DNA of 64,000 bases from Kryptolebias marmoratus. Its lineage: Eukaryota; Chordata; Actinopteri; Cyprinodontiformes; Rivulidae. The position numbers were made by a program, and so were the translations under genes. Where the stretch lies: the NCBI RefSeq assembly GCF_001649575.2, contig NC_051446.1, forward strand, positions 23,520,940 through 23,584,939, written 5' to 3'. Numbering within the stretch: the first letter of the stretch is position 1; every line of letters starts with the position of its first letter. The notes under the pieces are model-generated. The model was given only the letters and a program-made list of their open reading frames with translations. It was not told where the DNA came from and searched no databases. Positions 18,573 to 28,177 of this stretch are shown here, one piece after another.

Positions 18573-19894
18573 TTATCTGTGAGCGAGCAGAGATGAGATC
18601 AGGTGGTCGGCTCTCATCAGGTGACCTCTGACCTCCCTCCTGATCAGCTCCCAGGCTTCGGCGCTGTGACCCTGCAGACACAACAACGTTCCCATCATGA
18701 CCCCGACACACGAGCTGAAAGCGTCACGCGCGCCACAGACGGAGAACCCACCCGTTTCTTCAGGACCTGAGCCGACAGCCTCCTGAAGTACAGGTGCAGC
18801 TTCGTGTTCTTCTTCTTCACGTGGCCCCGAGCGCCCACCTGAATTCATCACAAGAAGAAGAGCTCAGGACCGTGTCCAGGAGGTCAAAGGTCAAAGGAGA
18901 GACTGGGTTCTCTGTGAAAATCAGCTGGAACCCCGAGAGCTGAAAGAAATGAGCTAAAGAAGCTGAAACTGAGCCGTTAAAGGACAAATGAGCAACACAG
19001 TAGCTGAAAGCTAAAAGAAGCAAACAATTAGGTCAAAGCTCCAAGTAGCAAAGGGCTTAAAGTAGTTAAAGACTAGCTAAAAGATAAAAGTAGCTAAAAA
19101 GAAGCAGAACAAACAGAAAATGAGCCAAAGCAGGTTTTAGAGAACGATGATTTTTAAGGAATCTCAGAAATCTGAAAGTTTTTCTGTGGGGAAAATATTT
19201 GTAACTAAAGAGAAATCTTTGGAAAAGTTACAAAAAGCCAAAAGTCTTCGAATGAGCCGAAGGTTTTGATACACAAACAGCTAAAACAGCAGAAAGTTTG
19301 ACTGTAAAAGCAGAAAGCAGCCGAGAGGAGCCGAAGGGACACGGAGGCGTCCCTCAGAGTGGACCTACACAGGAGAGCAGCTCTTCAGCCTGTTTGTTGA
19401 CCACACTGAGGAAGTTCTCAGCTGTCACCTCCTCCCACGATGAAGAGCCGTCATCTTCCTCCAGCAGGGCAGACACCTCCTTCAGGACCTGAGCCGTGAA
19501 AGCTACTTTCTCCTCAGCCTGGAACAAGAAGAACAACATCAGCACGTGTTGCTGTTTCTGTCCTCCGGCTCGTTCAGGTGAGGAAGACTCACTGAAGCTC
19601 TGGCCGCCTGGCCGTACAGGTGATGAGGGAAGGCCACGGCGCTCTCCTCCTCATCCTCGGTGCTGTTAGTGGAGTTATTCCCCTGCACAAACACACAAAC
19701 TCAACATCTGCCGCCCTCAGGGGAACAAAAACACCACATTCAGGGCGTCTCCAGCCGCTCACCATCATCTCCAGGAGGTTCAAGGAGTTTTCGCTGAACT
19801 GTCGGAACTTGTGATCCATCCACCTGCAGCTCAGCGAGGCGCATGCGCCGTACAGACCGAGGAACAGGCACGCAAATAAAACCCTGCTCAGCAT
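18573..19894 (-). CDS. type I interferon, complete gene A
   Basis: Secreted antiviral cytokine of the teleost type I interferon family. Five exons, all phase-0 introns: 19763-19894, 19593-19682, 19369-19518, 18752-18838, 18573-18671, giving 185 residues. A signal peptide covers residues 1-19. The mature chain has only two cysteines (C23 and C124), the group I pattern. Three overlapping or adjacent N-glycosylation sequons sit at the start of exon 2 (GNNSTNST). The last exon carries the AW signature of the family as AEAWELIRREV, with glutamate where many family members have cysteine. The five-exon layout is standard for fish interferons, unlike intronless mammalian ones. It differs from gene C only in the last residue (AHR against AHN) in the frames compared. 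Subgroup (d, h or other) needs a tree. Confidence 0.92.
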
Positions 19895-19983
19895 GGTGAC
19901 AAACAGATGCTGATGTCCTCCAGGTGAAGCCAGCTGCTCAGGTGTGTGTCGGGGTTGTGTTGGAACTGACCTGCAGCCGAGCC

Positions 19984-20037
19984 TTTAAAGCGGAGACGCA
20001 TTTTTGTTTTGTTGGGGTTTTTTTTTTTTTCGCTTTC
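19984..20037 (-). promoter_or_regulatory. promoter of interferon A: TATA-like box and ISRE
   Basis: On the minus strand, TTTAAA (19984-19989) lies 90 bp before the ATG. Further upstream, GAAAGCGAAAAA (20026-20037) fits the GAAANNGAAANN interferon-stimulated response element. Similarity to the promoter of gene C stops just past the TATA-like box at about 19991, so this ISRE is of separate origin from the one used by gene C. Confidence 0.6.
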
Positions 20038-22407
20038 CGAACGCAGGAGCTGCACGTCACACCTGCTCAGGTGAGAGCCAGCACACCTGAGGGTGCGCAG
20101 GAACCATGTTCAAAACATCACGAAGGAGAACCACTGCTGGGACACAAAGTGCGCGGATCTGACCGAAGAATCAGTTTCTAATTAAGAAAAATATTTTTAT
20201 TTGTTTTGAATTTCAGAGACGCACCTGTCTGATTGTTACCTGACACAAAGGTTATTTCGATGACGTAACCTTTGACACTTTCAGACTGGATTTGTGAGTT
20301 CATAATGCCTGCTGCGGTGTAATAAGGTGTCATAAATGGGAAGTTCCTGCTGCAAAGAGAGAAAATGAAAGCGGCGGAGCTCTGACGCTCATTCCTAAGA
20401 AATCTGTCCGCGATATTTCACCTCCTTTAATCTGAAATGTGTTGAGGTGGAAACTCAAAAACCAAGAGGAGACAATGCATAACTAAAAAATAAAAAAAAA
20501 TACGACATGCCTGACCCGCCCTGATTTCCCTCTGGAGAGCTTTTAAATCCTTCCATCGCTTTTTAAACCTAATTTAAATTATTTTACCCTTCAAATTAAG
20601 CCCTAAAAACTGTGTCAGAAAACAATTTTAAAATAAATGTGACTTACAGCTGCATGACACATGCCAACCAATCAAATTTAATTAAATTATCTCCTCATAA
20701 TTAACACATTTCCTAACATGGAGGACATAAAAAACTGAATTTATTCATTTAAGTCAAGTCTAACTCCTGTATCTGAATAATTAGATGAGCAACACAGGGT
20801 TCAATTAAAGCTCTAGCTTTCTTTTTTGACTGAATGCATATCGCCCGCCGCCGTCCACGCCAGCGAGATTTAATTCGAGATCTCGCGAGACGTTTTGACG
20901 CTCAGATTAACGTCCTGAAGGACGACTCTCAGCTACTGCCACGGATTTCAGCTCAGATATCTGTAAACTCCTTGTTGCGTCATAGGCCAGTTGGCTGTGG
21001 CGGCCATCTTGAATCGAGTCCAGAGTTTTGTTAAAACGCCCTCGGGTTCACGAGATATTTTGCTAACAGCCCAGACGGGGCGAGCAAAGACATAATCGCT
21101 CCACCTTTGCCTTCGTAATAAAAAATAATTTAAAAAAATAGTGTTAAATAATAACAGGAGACAAAATGACACCTGGTATTTAACTGGAAGCTGATGTGGA
21201 TAAATGGATTTTAAATGGTTGATAAAAGCTATAAAAGGCAAAAAAAAAAAATAACAAAATTAAAAACAAATATTTCTTTTTTTGTTTGTTTTAAGTAAAG
21301 AGTTGTGTCTGATCTAACCTAATTTGACAGTTTTTACCCCAAAAATCTGTTTAAACAGCCCCAGAGGAGCAGCTTTTCTTTGGATTTTATATTTATTTTA
21401 AGATATTTGTACCATTTTTAAAATCTTCTGATGAAATGTTTATTTAATTTGTGTTATTCATCTCGGTGTAACGCAAGGATTACGCTTTTTTCTGTACAAA
21501 CTTTTAGATTTTATCGGCTGATCCTTCCTGACCCAGTTTGATCTTCTTCATCACCTGAAGTTCAAACCCTAATCTGGACTTTCTGAACCCACTTTACTCT
21601 CTGTTTTTAGGGTTCTGTGGATGTGGAGGTGAGCTCACCCTGCAGCGGTGGTCCTTTAATTAACATTTTAAGGACAGTTTTTAAAAATGTAAACATAAAA
21701 ACAAAAAGAGGCAGTTCTCTTTTTAGGCTGAATTAGTCTAAATGACCGAAAAGCACCGAATTATTGTCGGTTTCTTTTATTATTTTTACTTTAAATTGTT
21801 AAATAATAACAGAAGCATTAATAATAATGTAAAGGCAGTTTTGTTGTGCTGCTACTGCGCCCTCTGTTGGTGGAAACTGGTACAGAGACGAACCCGATTA
21901 AAGGTCTATAAATAAGAATTTAATCTAATAAAGGAGTCCTTTTCAATCTGGGCTCTTTCAGAGTCAAAGTTATGAAGAAAAATACAAAAACAACCAAAGG
22001 TTTTATTAAAACACATGAAGAAAAATAAGCCACATATATAAAAAAATAAAGAAGCTCAAACTTAACTGTTCATTTTATGATATGATGACAGAATTAAAAC
22101 GGATCTTTAAGGACAGAATTTAAATATATTGATAACTAGAAACACTCAGAGAGCTCAAACCTTCACCGAGGTTTAAAAAACAGTGTGATCCAGATCATAA
22201 TCTGGATCAGAACCAGAATTTAATCTGCTGTTTTTTGTGTTTCATAAATAAAAACAACTAAAACATCTGTGAGTAGAGTTTCCATTTTTATTGAGTTTTA
22301 GTCACAATTCATGTAAAAAAACAAACCGATAAATAAGTTAATCAACACAGAAACATTAACTGAGATTCAATAAATAATGATAATAAATTATTAACACATA
22401 GTATATA
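19995..22407. other. interferon A-B spacer, repeat rich
   Basis: Contains the gene A promoter at its left end, a copy of the ATGCATATCGCCCGCCGCC repeat family at 20836-21125 and AT-rich sequence. No exon of any known gene was recognised. A small block at about 21600-21900 contains a simple motif (GCGCCCTCTGTTGG) often seen at the edges of fish repeats. Confidence 0.55.
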
Positions 22408-22889
22408 TGGATACAAATTCAATCAAATAAATAAATGAATAAATAAATACATACATTTGTATGTAAAAAAAACAAAGAACAGCTGATTTTTAGCTCACTT
22501 TAGGAGTAAATGTGTAAGAAAAAATTAACATTTTAGTCAAGACTGAGATAACAAATCATATTAAAACATAAAAAGGCAAAGAAATCACAAACAAATATAT
22601 AAATAAAACAAATAAATATAGTTGATAAAAGGTAACTCCATTAAAACCTCTGATGAATAAGTGAATAAATAAATAACCCTTCATGTAACAAACATGTAAA
22701 AACACAAGATAAAAAGTCATTTGATTAATATAAGTTGTAAAGAAGTAAACAGACATAAATAACTAAATAAATAAAGCTTGACTCAGGTGTTAGTTGTGAG
22801 CGAGCAGAGATGAGATCAGGTGGTCGGCTCTCATCAGGTGACCTCTGACCTCCCTCCTGATCAGCTCCCAGGCTTCGGCGCTGTGACCC
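22408..22889 (-). pseudogene. type I interferon B: last exon and 3' UTR only, cut by an assembly gap
   Basis: On the minus strand, 22791-22889 encodes the complete final interferon exon (GHSAEAWELIRREV to AHN, stop), and the following bases down to about 22408 match the 3' UTR of gene C at 27792-28177. The 3' UTRs differ by scattered substitutions (for example TTAATATGATTTG against TTAATGTGATTTG), so this is a separate copy. It ends at the exon 5 boundary, followed at once by an N at 22890. Exons 1-4 are not present in the expected order. It is probably a real gene whose remainder lies in the gap; called broken here because the sequence is. Confidence 0.8.
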
Positions 22890-22890
22890 N
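22890..22890. other. assembly gap (single N)
   Basis: The only ambiguous base noted in the window. Sequence on the two sides is not continuous biologically: exon 5 of a minus-strand interferon on the left, and the promoter of a plus-strand interferon unit on the right. The true size of the gap is unknown. Confidence 0.9.
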
Positions 22891-22915
22891 TGAAAATTTC
22901 CCTCAGGTGAGTCTG

Positions 22916-22945
22916 GAAAATGAAAACTGCAGGCTGTGCTTTAAA
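22916..22945 (+). promoter_or_regulatory. ISRE and TATA-like box, array copy 1
   Basis: GAAAATGAAAAC fits the GAAANNGAAANN consensus bound by IRF/ISGF3 factors, and a TTTAAA box follows 24 bp after its start. Repeated exactly at 24061 and 25206 in the next two units. Confidence 0.55.
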
Positions 22946-23034
22946 GGCTCGGCTGCAGGTCAGTTCCAACACAACCCCGACACACACCTGAGCAGCTGGC
23001 TTCACCTGGAGGACATCAGCATCTGTTTGTCACC

Positions 23035-23305
23035 ATGCTGAGCAGGGTTTTATTTGCGTGCCTGTTCCTCGGTCTGTACGGCGCATGCGCCTCGCTGAGC
23101 TGCAGGTGGATGGATCACAAGTTCCGACAGTTCAGCGAAAACTCCTTGAACCTCCTGGAGATGATGGTGAGCGGCTGGAGACGCCCTGAATGTGGTGTTT
23201 TTGTTCCCCTGAGGGCGGCAGATGTTGAGTTTGTGTGTTTGTGCAGGGGAATAACAGCTGGAGGAGGACCTGTTCTCACGCTGCAGCCGTGGTTTCCGGT
23301 TGAAA
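23035..23305 (+). pseudogene. truncated interferon copy 1 (exon 1 plus 9 bases of exon 2)
   Basis: Exon 1 (23035-23166) is identical to the intact genes and keeps its GT donor, and the intron 1 acceptor is also kept. Spliced normally, the frame runs through GNNS and then 14 unrelated codons to a TGA at 23303-23305, giving a 62-residue product with a signal peptide but no helical bundle. It cannot make an interferon alone. Its intact donor could in principle join exon 2 of gene C. The 119-codon open frame that reads through intron 1 is not supported as a protein. Confidence 0.8.
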
Positions 23306-24179
23306 ACCAGATGAAATGTCAGGCATGGATTCTTCTGAAGGAGCTGCTTTCATTTTCACTTTGTGGAAACTTTTCTTTATCTGGTTTGTCCTGAGTGACG
23401 GTGTTCGTTCACACAGAGGTGGAGATGCAACTCGAACCCGAGCCTGTGAAACACCTGCTTCCTGAGGAATTCATAAAAACAGAAATAATTTAACAGTTTT
23501 AAAGACTCTTAAACAAATAATTCACGTCTCGTTACAAAATAATAAGCTTTAAAAGCAACAAAAGTATATTCTCCAAGCCAGCTGTCATTTTACAGTGATT
23601 TATATGTGATTATCACCCGCCGCCGAAAGGTGAAGGAGGGTGATAATGTTTTTACCTCTGTATCTCTGTGTATGCCTTGTCTGTTAGCAAAATATCTCAT
23701 GAACCAGGAGGATGCAAAATCCAGCTGTTAATGAGCTGCTTTTATTTACCATCAGCCCCATTTAGGATCTGAAGGGTTTAAAAATGACCTGAGATGAGTC
23801 TGACGTTAAGATTTACTGATAATTAGTTATAAATCAGTATAAACAGACTACACTTGGTGATTCGTATTTTTATGTTTTTCCTTTGAAAAGCGACTGCTCC
23901 CAGAATCTTTAAAATGTCAAATTATTAATCATTTTCTAAATTAATACACATCAATATCAATATATATTCTAGGCAGATGTTTTGTCCACATCCTTTAAAG
24001 GTGAAATTTGTTACCTGAAAGCCAAAGCTGACATTTGAAAATTTCCCTCAGGTGAGTCTGGAAAATGAAAACTGCAGGCTGTGCTTTAAAGGCTCGGCTG
24101 CAGGTCAGTTCCAACACAACCCCGACACACACCTGAGCAGCTGGCTTCACCTGGAGGACATCAGCATCTGTTTGTCACC

Positions 24180-24450
24180 ATGCTGAGCAGGGTTTTATTT
24201 GCGTGCCTGTTCCTCGGTCTGTACGGCGCATGCGCCTCGCTGAGCTGCAGGTGGATGGATCACAAGTTCCGACAGTTCAGCGAAAACTCCTTGAACCTCC
24301 TGGAGATGATGGTGAGCGGCTGGAGACGCCCTGAATGTGGTGTTTTTGTTCCCCTGAGGGCGGCAGATGTTGAGTTTGTGTGTTTGTGCAGGGGAATAAC
24401 AGCTGGAGGAGGACCTGTTCTCACGCTGCAGCCGTGGTTTCCGGTTGAAA
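24180..24450 (+). pseudogene. truncated interferon copy 2
   Basis: Same content as the copy at 23035, one 1145-bp unit further on: intact promoter, exon 1 (24180-24311) and intron 1, with exon 2 broken after nine bases and a TGA closing the spliced frame. No substitution relative to copies 1 and 3 was seen, which means either very recent tandem duplication or an assembly repeat. Confidence 0.8.
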
Positions 24451-25324
24451 ACCAGATGAAATGTCAGGCATGGATTCTTCTGAAGGAGCTGCTTTCATTT
24501 TCACTTTGTGGAAACTTTTCTTTATCTGGTTTGTCCTGAGTGACGGTGTTCGTTCACACAGAGGTGGAGATGCAACTCGAACCCGAGCCTGTGAAACACC
24601 TGCTTCCTGAGGAATTCATAAAAACAGAAATAATTTAACAGTTTTAAAGACTCTTAAACAAATAATTCACGTCTCGTTACAAAATAATAAGCTTTAAAAG
24701 CAACAAAAGTATATTCTCCAAGCCAGCTGTCATTTTACAGTGATTTATATGTGATTATCACCCGCCGCCGAAAGGTGAAGGAGGGTGATAATGTTTTTAC
24801 CTCTGTATCTCTGTGTATGCCTTGTCTGTTAGCAAAATATCTCATGAACCAGGAGGATGCAAAATCCAGCTGTTAATGAGCTGCTTTTATTTACCATCAG
24901 CCCCATTTAGGATCTGAAGGGTTTAAAAATGACCTGAGATGAGTCTGACGTTAAGATTTACTGATAATTAGTTATAAATCAGTATAAACAGACTACACTT
25001 GGTGATTCGTATTTTTATGTTTTTCCTTTGAAAAGCGACTGCTCCCAGAATCTTTAAAATGTCAAATTATTAATCATTTTCTAAATTAATACACATCAAT
25101 ATCAATATATATTCTAGGCAGATGTTTTGTCCACATCCTTTAAAGGTGAAATTTGTTACCTGAAAGCCAAAGCTGACATTTGAAAATTTCCCTCAGGTGA
25201 GTCTGGAAAATGAAAACTGCAGGCTGTGCTTTAAAGGCTCGGCTGCAGGTCAGTTCCAACACAACCCCGACACACACCTGAGCAGCTGGCTTCACCTGGA
25301 GGACATCAGCATCTGTTTGTCACC

Positions 25325-25595
25325 ATGCTGAGCAGGGTTTTATTTGCGTGCCTGTTCCTCGGTCTGTACGGCGCATGCGCCTCGCTGAGCTGCAGGTGGA
25401 TGGATCACAAGTTCCGACAGTTCAGCGAAAACTCCTTGAACCTCCTGGAGATGATGGTGAGCGGCTGGAGACGCCCTGAATGTGGTGTTTTTGTTCCCCT
25501 GAGGGCGGCAGATGTTGAGTTTGTGTGTTTGTGCAGGGGAATAACAGCTGGAGGAGGACCTGTTCTCACGCTGCAGCCGTGGTTTCCGGTTGAAA
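25325..25595 (+). pseudogene. truncated interferon copy 3
   Basis: Third unit of the array, exon 1 at 25325-25456, with the same break inside exon 2. Of the three it lies closest to the intact gene; its exon 1 is 1145 bp upstream of exon 1 of gene C, so a transcript starting here would pass over a second, identical promoter before reaching a usable exon 2. Confidence 0.8.
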
Positions 25596-26350
25596 ACCAG
25601 ATGAAATGTCAGGCATGGATTCTTCTGAAGGAGCTGCTTTCATTTTCACTTTGTGGAAACTTTTCTTTATCTGGTTTGTCCTGAGTGACGGTGTTCGTTC
25701 ACACAGAGGTGGAGATGCAACTCGAACCCGAGCCTGTGAAACACCTGCTTCCTGAGGAATTCATAAAAACAGAAATAATTTAACAGTTTTAAAGACTCTT
25801 AAACAAATAATTCACGTCTCGTTACAAAATAATAAGCTTTAAAAGCAACAAAAGTATATTCTCCAAGCCAGCTGTCATTTTACAGTGATTTATATGTGAT
25901 TATCACCCGCCGCCGAAAGGTGAAGGAGGGTGATAATGTTTTTACCTCTGTATCTCTGTGTATGCCTTGTCTGTTAGCAAAATATCTCATGAACCAGGAG
26001 GATGCAAAATCCAGCTGTTAATGAGCTGCTTTTATTTACCATCAGCCCCATTTAGGATCTGAAGGGTTTAAAAATGACCTGAGATGAGTCTGACGTTAAG
26101 ATTTACTGATAATTAGTTATAAATCAGTATAAACAGACTACACTTGGTGATTCGTATTTTTATGTTTTTCCTTTGAAAAGCGACTGCTCCCAGAATCTTT
26201 AAAATGTCAAATTATTAATCATTTTCTAAATTAATACACATCAATATCAATATATATTCTAGGCAGATGTTTTGTCCACATCCTTTAAAGGTGAAATTTG
26301 TTACCTGAAAGCCAAAGCTGACATTTGAAAATTTCCCTCAGGTGAGTCTG

Positions 26351-26380
26351 GAAAATGAAAACTGCAGGCTGTGCTTTAAA
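26351..26380 (+). promoter_or_regulatory. ISRE and TATA-like box of interferon C
   Basis: GAAAATGAAAAC at 26351-26362 matches the ISRE consensus, and TTTAAA at 26375-26380 lies 90 bp before the ATG at 26470, a spacing identical to gene A. A GGGAAATTTTC-like string just upstream (minus strand, about 26328-26339) is only a partial NF-kB match. Confidence 0.6.
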
Positions 26381-26469
26381 GGCTCGGCTGCAGGTCAGTT
26401 CCAACACAACCCCGACACACACCTGAGCAGCTGGCTTCACCTGGAGGACATCAGCATCTGTTTGTCACC

Positions 26470-27791
26470 ATGCTGAGCAGGGTTTTATTTGCGTGCCTGT
26501 TCCTCGGTCTGTACGGCGCATGCGCCTCGCTGAGCTGCAGGTGGATGGATCACAAGTTCCGACAGTTCAGCGAAAACTCCTTGAACCTCCTGGAGATGAT
26601 GGTGAGCGGCTGGAGACGCCCTGAATGTGGTGTTTTTGTTCCCCTGAGGGCGGCAGATGTTGAGTTTGTGTGTTTGTGCAGGGGAATAACTCCACTAACA
26701 GCACCGAGGATGAGGAGGAGAGCGCCGTGGCCTTCCCTCATCACCTGTACGGCCAGGCGGCCAGAGCTTCAGTGAGTCTTCCTCACCTGAACGAGCCGGA
26801 GGACAGAAACAGCAACACGTGCTGATGTTGTTCTTCTTGTTCCAGGCTGAGGAGAAAGTAGCTTTCACGGCTCAGGTCCTGAAGGAGGTGTCTGCCCTGC
26901 TGGAGGAAGATGACGGCTCTTCATCGTGGGAGGAGGTGACAGCTGAGAACTTCCTCAGTGTGGTCAACAAACAGGCTGAAGAGCTGCTCTCCTGTGTAGG
27001 TCCACTCTGAGGGACGCCTCCGTGTCCCTTCGGCTCCTCTCGGCTGCTTTCTGCTTTTACAGTCAAACTTTCTGCTGTTTTAGCTGTTTGTGTATCAAAA
27101 CCTTCGGCTCATTCGAAGACTTTTGGCTTTTTGTAACTTTTCCAAAGATTTCTCTTTAGTTACAAATATTTTCCCCACAGAAAAACTTTCAGATTTCTGA
27201 GATTCCTTAAAAATCATCGTTCTCTAAAACCTGCTTTGGCTCATTTTCTGTTTGTTCTGCTTCTTTTTAGCTACTTTTATCTTTTAGCTAGTCTTTAACT
27301 ACTTTAAGCCCTTTGCTACTTGGAGCTTTGACCTAATTGTTTGCTTCTTTTAGCTTTCAGCTACTGTGTTGCTCATTTGTCCTTTAACGGCTCAGTTTCA
27401 GCTTCTTTAGCTCATTTCTTTCAGCTCTCGGGGTTCCAGCTGATTTTCACAGAGAACCCAGTCTCTCCTTTGACCTTTGACCTCCTGGACACGGTCCTGA
27501 GCTCTTCTTCTTGTGATGAATTCAGGTGGGCGCTCGGGGCCACGTGAAGAAGAAGAACACGAAGCTGCACCTGTACTTCAGGAGGCTGTCGGCTCAGGTC
27601 CTGAAGAAACGGGTGGGTTCTCCGTCTGTGGCGCGCGTGACGCTTTCAGCTCGTGTGTCGGGGTCATGATGGGAACGTTGTTGTGTCTGCAGGGTCACAG
27701 CGCCGAAGCCTGGGAGCTGATCAGGAGGGAGGTCAGAGGTCACCTGATGAGAGCCGACCACCTGATCTCATCTCTGCTCGCTCACAACTAA
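26470..27791 (+). CDS. type I interferon, complete gene C
   Basis: Second complete interferon gene, inverted relative to gene A. Exons 26470-26601, 26682-26771, 26846-26995, 27526-27612, 27693-27791 with phase-0 GT-AG introns; 185 residues ending AHN. Signal peptide 1-19, cysteines C23 and C124, sequons in GNNSTNST, helix-rich body, final-exon motif AEAWELIRREV. Exon and intron lengths equal those of gene A throughout (intron 1 is 80 bp, intron 3 is 530 bp in both). Expected role: secreted ligand for the class II cytokine receptor pair that triggers JAK-STAT antiviral expression. It is preceded by three truncated promoter/exon-1 units and followed by an AU-rich 3' UTR. The start is the ATG opening the hydrophobic leader, in CACCATG context. 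Confidence 0.94.
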
Positions 27792-28177
27792 CACCTGAGT
27801 CAAGCTTTATTTATTTAGTTATTTATGTCTGTTTACTTCTTTACAACTTATATTAATCAAATGACTTTTTATCTTGTGTTTTTACATGTTTGTTACATGA
27901 AGGGTTATTTATTTATTCACTTATTCATCAGAGGTTTTAATGGAGTTACCTTTTATCAACTATATTTATTTGTTTTATTTATATATTTGTTTGTGATTTC
28001 TTTGCCTTTTTATGTTTTAATGTGATTTGTTTTCTCAGTCTTGACTAAAATGTTAATTTTTTCTTACACATTTACTTCTAAAGTGAGCTAAAAATCAGCT
28101 GTTCTTTGTTTTTTTACATACAAATGTATGTATTTATTTATTCATTCATTTATTTATTTGATTGAATTTGTATCCAT
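27792..28177 (+). promoter_or_regulatory. AU-rich 3' UTR of interferon C
   Basis: Many ATTTA pentamers, several overlapping as TTATTTATT (for example 27809-27826, 27903-27921, 28130-28160). This is the typical rapid-decay signal of cytokine mRNAs. Homology with the gene B 3' UTR ends at about 28177 (after GTATCCAT). A possible poly-A signal AATAAA lies at about 28283. Confidence 0.65.

Larger units (their letters stand above)
22891..26325 (+). repeat. three tandem 1145-bp units, each with an interferon promoter and first exon
   Basis: Units start at 22891, 24036 and 25181, with a partial fourth from 26326 that runs into gene C. Each holds an ISRE, a TATA-like box, interferon exon 1 (ATG at 23035, 24180, 25325), intron 1 and the first nine bases of exon 2 (GGGAATAAC). 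It then switches to about 770 bp of unrelated flank that includes an ATCACCCGCCGCC repeat fragment. I saw no difference between units. The break after GGGAATAAC replaces TCCACTAAC of the real exon 2 with AGCTGGAGG. Confidence 0.9.

Noticed and set aside
23035..23394. 119-codon open frame through interferon exon 1 and intron 1, repeated three times
   Set aside because: It depends on retaining a well-formed GT-AG intron; the intact genes show the same intron is removed. Not a separate protein.
22891..26325. Tandem array considered as satellite DNA or a CRISPR-like array
   Set aside because: Only three units of 1145 bp, each with recognisable interferon promoter and exon; no short repeat-spacer structure, and the genome is animal.
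26328..26339. NF-kB site upstream of interferon C
   Set aside because: The minus strand reads GGGAAATTTTCA; the last two positions do not fit the consensus, so it was not annotated as a site.
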